Positions 24,254-29,019 of a stretch of 29,019 nt of DNA are shown piece by piece. Where the stretch lies: positions 1-29,019 of the forward strand of contig CAZLJE010000049.1 of the NCBI GenBank assembly GCA_964559835.1, in the 5' to 3' direction. A program made the position numbers and the translations under genes. This DNA is from DAISJI01 sp964559835. GTDB lineage: Bacteria > Acidobacteriota > Terriglobia > Terriglobales > Acidobacteriaceae. Positions within the stretch are counted from its first letter, which is position 1. Every line of letters starts with the position of its first letter. Under the pieces are notes generated by a model. That model was not told the DNA's origin and searched no databases. It saw only the letters and a program-made list of their open reading frames with translations.

Positions 24254-25360
24254 ATGGTCGACTTGTACGGCAAAGGCGTCCCCGTAGAGGCGTTGCAGGT
24301 CAGCGCCTTCACCATTCCGACCAGCTCCCCGGAAGCGGACGGCACGCTGGAGTGGGACAAGACGACCATCGTCATCGTGGACGTAACTGCCGGCGGCGAA
24401 CACGGCATCGGGTACACGTACGCCGATCTGGCGACTGCCAAACTGATCGACGGTTTGTTGCGGATGGAAGTCGTACGTACCGACGCGATGTCGCCGCCGG
24501 CGGCTTGGAACGCCATGGTCCGCCGCATCCGCAATCTCGGACGCCCCGGCATCTGCTCGACGGCGATCGCCGCTGTCGATGCCGCGCTCTGGGATTTGAA
24601 AGCCAACCTACTCGGATCGCCCCTGGTCACGGTCCTGGGCCAGGTGCGTGCGGGTGTGCCTCTGTACGGTAGCGGCGGGTTTACCACTTATTCAATCGAC
24701 CAGCTTCAGCGGCAACTCGCGGGCTGGGTCGAGCAAGGCATGCCGCGGGTGAAGATGAAGATCGGCACTCATCCTGCCGAGGACTTTGATCGCGTCCGAG
24801 CCGCGCGCCGGGCGATCGGGCCTGACGCCGAACTCTTCGTGGACGCCAACGGCGCGTACAGCCGCAAGCAAGCTCTCGAAATGGCCGAGCGCTTTGCGGG
24901 ATTGAATGTCACATGGTTCGAGGAGCCGGTCTCGTCCGACGATCTGGAAGGTCTGCACCTCCTGCGCGATCGCGCACCTGCGGGAATGGAGATCGCCGCC
25001 GGTGAATACGGCTACGATCTTCCGTACTTCCGCCGCATGCTGGACGCGGAAGCCGTCGACGTGCTGCAGGCCGACGCCACTCGATGCGCCGGCATCACGG
25101 GATTCATGCAAGTCGCCGCCTTATGCCAGGCGCACTGCATGCCGCTCTCGGCCCACACGGCGCCCGCTCTGCACATGCACGCCGGTTGTGCCGCGACGCC
25201 GCTGCGACACCTTGAATACTTTCACGACCATGTTCGTATCGAGCACATGCTCTTCGACGGAGTGCCTGAACCGGTGAACGGGGAACTCCGTCCCGACTTG
25301 TCACGTCCGGGCATCGGCTTGACTTTAAAAGTCGCCGATGCCCGGCGCTTCGCCGCCTGA
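24254..25360 (+). CDS. Enolase-superfamily enzyme, mandelate racemase type (sugar acid dehydratase or racemase)
   Basis: A 368-residue enzyme with the N-terminal capping domain and C-terminal barrel of the enolase superfamily. The barrel shows KMK (Lys167, Lys169), metal ligands Asp197 (DANGAY), Glu223 (FEEPVSSDD) and Glu251 (AAGEYG), and a His301-Asp274 dyad (SAHTAP; QADATRCAG). The KxK lysine plus His-Asp dyad places it in the mandelate-racemase subgroup, which contains acid-sugar dehydratases, racemases and lactone isomerases acting on carboxylates through an enolate. The ribosome binding site is unclear: AGGAAAGAGAGG lies 15 bases before the ATG. The gene ends 10 bases before the FAD/Fe-S dehydrogenase, suggesting a shared pathway for 2-hydroxy or sugar acids. 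The precise substrate is unknown. Confidence 0.9.
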   Translation: MVDLYGKGVPVEALQVSAFTIPTSSPEADGTLEWDKTTIVIVDVTAGGEHGIGYTYADLATAKLIDGLLRMEVVRTDAMSPPAAWNAMVRRIRNLGRPGICSTAIAAVDAALWDLKANLLGSPLVTVLGQVRAGVPLYGSGGFTTYSIDQLQRQLAGWVEQGMPRVKMKIGTHPAEDFDRVRAARRAIGPDAELFVDANGAYSRKQALEMAERFAGLNVTWFEEPVSSDDLEGLHLLRDRAPAGMEIAAGEYGYDLPYFRRMLDAEAVDVLQADATRCAGITGFMQVAALCQAHCMPLSAHTAPALHMHAGCAATPLRHLEYFHDHVRIEHMLFDGVPEPVNGELRPDLSRPGIGLTLKVADARRFAA

Positions 25361-25370
25361 AGGAGGCCCG

Positions 25371-28300
25371 GTGAGCCTGACGAAAATCTCTGTCCCGTCG
25401 CCCGTGACAGCAACGCACCAGAAGGAGATCGCCATTCAAGGTGAGCAGGCACGCTCGCTTGCCGCCGAGCTGCGCCGAGGTATCGAAGGTGAAGTGCGCT
25501 TTGACCACGGCAGCCGCGCGCTCTACGCCACCGACGGCAGCAACTACCGTCAAGTGCCGATCGGCGTAGTGCTGCCCAAGAGCAAGGAAGACGTGCTCCA
25601 GGTCATCCGCGCGTGTCGCGAGCACGGCGCGCCGTTGTTGTCGCGCGGCGGCGGAACCAGCCTGGCAGGACAGTGCTGCAATATCGCGGTTGTTATGGAT
25701 TTCTCCAAGTACATGAACCGTGTCCTGGAGATCGACTCCACGAAAAAGCTTGCTCGTGTTCAGCCCGGCACCGTCCTGGATGACCTGCGCAATCCCGCGA
25801 AGAAGCAGAACCTGACTTTCGGTCCGGATCCAGCTACGCACAATCACTGCACGCTCGGCGGCATGCTGGGCAACAACTCCTGTGGTATCCACGCCCAAAT
25901 GGCCGGTAAGACGGTCAACAACACCTGCTCGATCGAGGTGGCTACCTATGATGGCCTCATCCTCAACGCCGGCTGGATGACGGACGCAGATCTCGATGCC
26001 GGGATCCGCGGGAGTGGACGTAAGGGCGAGATTTTCGCGGGCATCAAACGCCTGCGCATGCGCTACGCCGATCTCATCCGCGAGCGCTATCCCAACATCC
26101 CGCGGCGCGTTTCGGGTTACAACCTCGACGAACTTCTTCCAGGCGAAGATGGCCGGTTCAACCTGGGGCGCGCGCTCGTCGGCTCGGAAGGCACGTTGGT
26201 CACGATCCTGGAGGCGACACTCAACCTCGTGCACTGGCCCAAAGAGCAGTCGCTGGTCGTGCTCGGATACCCGGACATCTACAGCGCTGCCGATCACGTT
26301 CCCGACATCCTGCCGTTCAATCCGATCGGGCTCGAAGCCATGGACAACCTGCTGGTCGAGAACATGAAGAAGAAGGGCCTTCACCGCGAATACCTGGAAC
26401 TGCTGCCCGAGGGCAAAGGCTGGCTGCTGGTCCAGTTCGGCGGCGAGACCCGCGAAGAATCCGACCAGCACGCGAAGGATCTGATGGAGGCGCTCAAGCG
26501 CAAGCCGAACGCTCCCAACATGAAGCTTTACGACGATGCGACTGAAGAAGAACACGTCTGGAAGACGCGCGAGTCCGGCCTCGGCGCGACTGCATTCGTG
26601 CCCGGCGAGCCGGTCACGTGGGAAGGCTGGGAGGATTCCGCGGTCGCTCCCGACAGGCTCGGCAATTACCTGCGCGACCTCTGTAAGCTGTACGAGAAGC
26701 ACGGTTACATAGGCGCCCTCTATGGCCACTTCGGCCAGGGCTGCGTCCACACTCGCATCAGCTTCGACCTGGAGAATCCGAAGGGCGTGCGCAATTTCCG
26801 CTCCTTCCTCGACGACGCGAGCACACTGGTCACGCAATACGGCGGATCGCTCTCCGGCGAACATGGCGATGGACAATCGAAGGCCGAATTCCTCGGCAAG
26901 ATGTTCGGTCCGGAACTGCTCGAAGCGTTCCGCGAATACAAGACATTGTGGGACCCACAATGGAAGATGAATCCGGGGAAGGTCGTCAATCCGTATCGCG
27001 TGGACCAGAACCTGCGGCTTGGGCCTGACTATCGCCCTTGGAAGCCAGAAACGCACTTCAAGTTCCCCGATGATCATGGCAGCTTCGCGCATGCCGCTTT
27101 GCGGTGCGTCGGCGTGGGCGAATGTCGCAGGCACGAGGGCGAAGTCAAGAACCAGACCATGTGTCCGAGCTACATGGTCACCCGAGAGGAGAAGCACACT
27201 ACTCGCGGCCGCGCGCACATGCTCTGGGAGATGCTCCAGGGCAATCCGATCCGCGACGGCTGGCACGACGACGCAGTGAAGGAGTCGCTCGACCTTTGCC
27301 TCTCGTGCAAGGGCTGCAAGGGCGACTGTCCGGTCAACGTCGATATTGCGACCTATAAGGCCGAATTCCTCTCGCACTACTGGGACGGGAAGCTGCGTCC
27401 GCGACACGCTTACGCATTCGGCATGATCGACCAGTGGGCGCGACTTGCGTCGCTCTGGCCCGGACTGGTGAACCTCATCACGCAAACGCCAGGGTTAAGC
27501 CGGCTGGCGAAGATCGCTGCGGGAATGCCGTTGCAGCGTCGGATACCGGAGTTCGCGCCGGAAACGTTCCAGAGTTGGTTCCGGAACCGTGGTCTGAGAA
27601 ACCAGGGAAAGCCGAAGGTTATTCTCTGGCCCGACACCTTCAACAACCACTTCTTCCCTGAAACCGCACGCGCGGCGGTCGCGGTGTTGGAAGACGCTGG
27701 CTATCAGGTCGACGTTCCGCAGAAGCACTTCTGCTGCGGGCGTCCGCTGTATGACTACGGGTTCCTCGACGAAGCGAAGAAGTATCTCGATCGCATCGTC
27801 AGCGGCTTCGCAGTGGACATTTCCGCGGGGACTCCGATCGTCGTTCTGGAGCCGAGTTGCGCGAGCGTGTTCCGCGACGAACTGAATGGGCTGATGCCGG
27901 AAAGGGACGACGCGCACCGATTGATGCAGCAAACCTTCTTACTGTCCGAATTCCTGGACAAGAAAGCCAACGACTATCGCGCGCCGCAGCTCAAGCGCAA
28001 AGCTATTTTGCACGGTCATTGCCATCACAAGGCGATCATGAAGACGAAGGACGAAAGGTCGGTGCTCGATAAGATGGGCGTCGACTACGACGAACTGAAC
28101 TCCGGCTGCTGCGGCATGGCCGGCTCATTCGGCTACGAGAAAGATAAGTATGAGGTATCGATTGCGGTCGGCGAACGCGTGCTGCTGCCCGAAGTGCGGA
28201 AAGCCGGTCTGCGGACCATCGTGATGGCCGACGGTTTCAGTTGTCGCGAACAGGTATTGCAGCAGACGAACCGTCACGCGCTGCACCTGGCCGAAGTTAT

Positions 28301-28472
28301 GCACATGGCGATGCACGACGGACCGTACGGCCCGGATGGGATCTACCCCGAGTCCAGGCTCGTAAAAGAACGCGCGGCTACGTTGCGTCGCTCGCGAAAT
28401 CGAACACTGGCTACGCTCGGTGGGATGGTGCTGGCCGCCGCCGCCATCTGGAAGCTCGCGTTCAAGCGATAG
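25371..28472 (+). CDS. YdiJ-like FAD and Fe-S dehydrogenase (2-hydroxyacid dehydrogenase type)
   Basis: The GTG at 25371 is chosen because a perfect AGGAGG lies four bases upstream; an ATG at 25338 would overlap the enolase-type gene. The 1033-residue product has an FAD-binding PCMH domain (about 30-260; PIGVVLPKSKEDV, SRGGGTSLAGQ, GGMLGNNSCG), an FAD-oxidase C domain (SGEHGDGQSKAEFLGKMFG), two 4Fe-4S-type Cys groups (CVGVGEC with MCPSYMVTREEKHTTRGRA near 578-610; CLSCKGCKGDCP near 645), and two CCG-type cysteine-rich motifs (HFCCGRP near 787; SGCCGMAGSFG near 911). This is the architecture of E. coli YdiJ, a D-2-hydroxyglutarate dehydrogenase. A hydrophobic helix at the C-terminal end (about 1012-1030) suggests a membrane anchor. 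The exact hydroxyacid is not determined by sequence. Confidence 0.92.
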   Translation: MSLTKISVPSPVTATHQKEIAIQGEQARSLAAELRRGIEGEVRFDHGSRALYATDGSNYRQVPIGVVLPKSKEDVLQVIRACREHGAPLLSRGGGTSLAGQCCNIAVVMDFSKYMNRVLEIDSTKKLARVQPGTVLDDLRNPAKKQNLTFGPDPATHNHCTLGGMLGNNSCGIHAQMAGKTVNNTCSIEVATYDGLILNAGWMTDADLDAGIRGSGRKGEIFAGIKRLRMRYADLIRERYPNIPRRVSGYNLDELLPGEDGRFNLGRALVGSEGTLVTILEATLNLVHWPKEQSLVVLGYPDIYSAADHVPDILPFNPIGLEAMDNLLVENMKKKGLHREYLELLPEGKGWLLVQFGGETREESDQHAKDLMEALKRKPNAPNMKLYDDATEEEHVWKTRESGLGATAFVPGEPVTWEGWEDSAVAPDRLGNYLRDLCKLYEKHGYIGALYGHFGQGCVHTRISFDLENPKGVRNFRSFLDDASTLVTQYGGSLSGEHGDGQSKAEFLGKMFGPELLEAFREYKTLWDPQWKMNPGKVVNPYRVDQNLRLGPDYRPWKPETHFKFPDDHGSFAHAALRCVGVGECRRHEGEVKNQTMCPSYMVTREEKHTTRGRAHMLWEMLQGNPIRDGWHDDAVKESLDLCLSCKGCKGDCPVNVDIATYKAEFLSHYWDGKLRPRHAYAFGMIDQWARLASLWPGLVNLITQTPGLSRLAKIAAGMPLQRRIPEFAPETFQSWFRNRGLRNQGKPKVILWPDTFNNHFFPETARAAVAVLEDAGYQVDVPQKHFCCGRPLYDYGFLDEAKKYLDRIVSGFAVDISAGTPIVVLEPSCASVFRDELNGLMPERDDAHRLMQQTFLLSEFLDKKANDYRAPQLKRKAILHGHCHHKAIMKTKDERSVLDKMGVDYDELNSGCCGMAGSFGYEKDKYEVSIAVGERVLLPEVRKAGLRTIVMADGFSCREQVLQQTNRHALHLAEVMHMAMHDGPYGPDGIYPESRLVKERAATLRRSRNRTLATLGGMVLAAAAIWKLAFKR

Positions 28473-28481
28473 GGAGGAACT

Positions 28482-28865
28482 ATGTCGTCGAAAGCGATTG
28501 GGGTGAGGGAGTGGGTCATCGCCGATGGCTACATTCCAGGCGAGAGCCACGGACCGCAACCGCAAATGACGAGCCACGAGACCGTTTGCATCCTCAACGC
28601 GGGTGACGAAGACGCGCACGTGGAGATCACCATCTATTTTTCCGACCGCGATCCGATCGGCCCGTATCGAGTGACTGTGCCCGGGCGACGCACGCGTCAC
28701 GTGCGCTTCAACGATTTGTGCGACCCCGCCCCGATACCGCGCGACACCGATTATTCCAGCGTGATCCGGTCGGATGTACCGATCGTGGCGCAGCATACGA
28801 GACTGGATTCGCGCCAGGAAGCGAACGCTCTGCTGAGTACGGTCGCCTTTCCGAGCGCGGCGTGA
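28482..28865 (+). CDS. Sensory rhodopsin transducer family protein (ASRT-like)
   Basis: A 127-residue soluble protein very close in wording to the Anabaena sensory rhodopsin transducer as I remember it: ADGYIPGESHGPQPQMTSHE, CILNAGDEDAHVEITIYFSD, DPIGPYRVTVPGRRTRHVRF, FNDLCDPAPIPRDTDYSSVI and DVPIVAQHTRLDSRQEANALLST. The fold is a beta-sandwich tetramer. In Anabaena it binds a photoreceptor rhodopsin and has been reported to bind DNA; many relatives occur in bacteria lacking rhodopsin, where a sugar or carbohydrate-linked role has been suggested. No rhodopsin gene is in this window. The gene starts nine bases after the dehydrogenase stop with GGGAGGAAC as ribosome binding site, so it is probably co-expressed with the enolase-type enzyme and the dehydrogenase, which fits a metabolic role. 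Confidence 0.9.
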   Translation: MSSKAIGVREWVIADGYIPGESHGPQPQMTSHETVCILNAGDEDAHVEITIYFSDRDPIGPYRVTVPGRRTRHVRFNDLCDPAPIPRDTDYSSVIRSDVPIVAQHTRLDSRQEANALLSTVAFPSAA

Positions 28866-28888
28866 AGCGGACACGTGCAATTCACCGA

Positions 28889-28920
28889 CAAAATCGAAAG
28901 GGCGCTCATCGCGAGCGCCC
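28889..28920 (-). terminator. Rho-independent terminator of the tRNA gene
   Basis: GGGCGCTC (28900-28907) and GAGCGCCC (28913-28920) form a perfect eight-pair stem with a five-base loop. On the minus strand the stem is followed by TTTCGATTTTG, a T-rich tail, and it starts 17 bases after the tRNA 3' end. It therefore most likely ends the minus-strand tRNA transcript. The plus-strand side lacks a T-run, so it would be a poor terminator for the ASRT-like gene. Confidence 0.75.
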
Positions 28921-28937
28921 TAACTGATTGAAATCTT

Positions 28938-29014
<77 letters not shown>

Positions 29015-29019
29015 GATTC

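Noticed and set aside
25104..27485. A 793-codon open frame antisense to the YdiJ-like dehydrogenase
   Set aside because: It lies opposite a gene with clear FAD and Fe-S motifs; long antisense frames are common in GC-rich coding DNA and its translation shows no recognisable domain.

Overview
The window is GC-rich, densely coded bacterial chromosome. A MdtC-like RND pump, a TonB-dependent receptor with a carboxypeptidase-regulatory-like N-terminal domain, split ABC export permeases, a YdiJ-like FAD/Fe-S dehydrogenase and a glycogen-debranching-type glycosidase point to a diderm soil bacterium. Acidobacteria (Bryobacter/Solibacter or Terriglobus side) is my best guess; this is inference from gene content, not a database result.

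The standout is a nine-gene operon on the minus strand (7211 down to 374) that looks like a complete, membrane-associated bacterial ubiquitin-like conjugation system. In transcription order it encodes: a membrane protein with a split zinc finger; a membrane-anchored trypsin-like serine protease with an intact triad; an 89-residue ubiquitin-like protein ending in a single glycine; an E1-like ThiF-fold adenylating enzyme with a long C-terminal extension; a JAMM isopeptidase with a C-terminal membrane segment; a multi-span membrane protein with a C-terminal FHA domain; a RING-like zinc finger joined through a proline-rich linker to a TM2 membrane domain; a GYF-domain membrane protein; and a eukaryote-like E2 with HPN and catalytic Cys. 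Gaps are -17 to +24 bases, with three stop/start overlaps, so the genes are probably co-transcribed and translationally coupled. Several members deviate from canonical residues: the UBL tail, the E1 cysteine position and the FHA phosphopeptide residues. E1/E2/RING/JAMM/UBL clusters of this general kind have been predicted by comparative genomics in bacteria; this combination with FHA, GYF, TM2 and trypsin partners deserves experimental attention.

Left of the operon (1-354) is the 3' end of an RND efflux pump gene, convergent with the E2 gene. Right of it (7398-15176, minus strand) are six co-directed genes: a periplasmic adaptor, an ABC ATPase, two FtsX/MacB-type permeases, a K+-channel-like protein with a shortened selectivity filter, and the TonB-dependent receptor. 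From 15409 to 19805 (plus strand) lies a nitrogen-sensing cluster, amtB-glnK-glnD: ammonium channel, PII protein and PII uridylyltransferase.

The right third holds a membrane-anchored rhodanese-fold protein without the catalytic Cys, a short-chain dehydrogenase convergent with a glycogen-debranching-type glycosidase, and a plus-strand group of a mandelate-racemase-type enolase-superfamily enzyme, a YdiJ-like FAD/Fe-S dehydrogenase and a small protein closely resembling the Anabaena sensory rhodopsin transducer. The window ends with an initiator tRNA-Met gene on the minus strand and its terminator. No CRISPR array, insertion sequence, prophage or rRNA was seen, and no gap between genes exceeds 300 bases.
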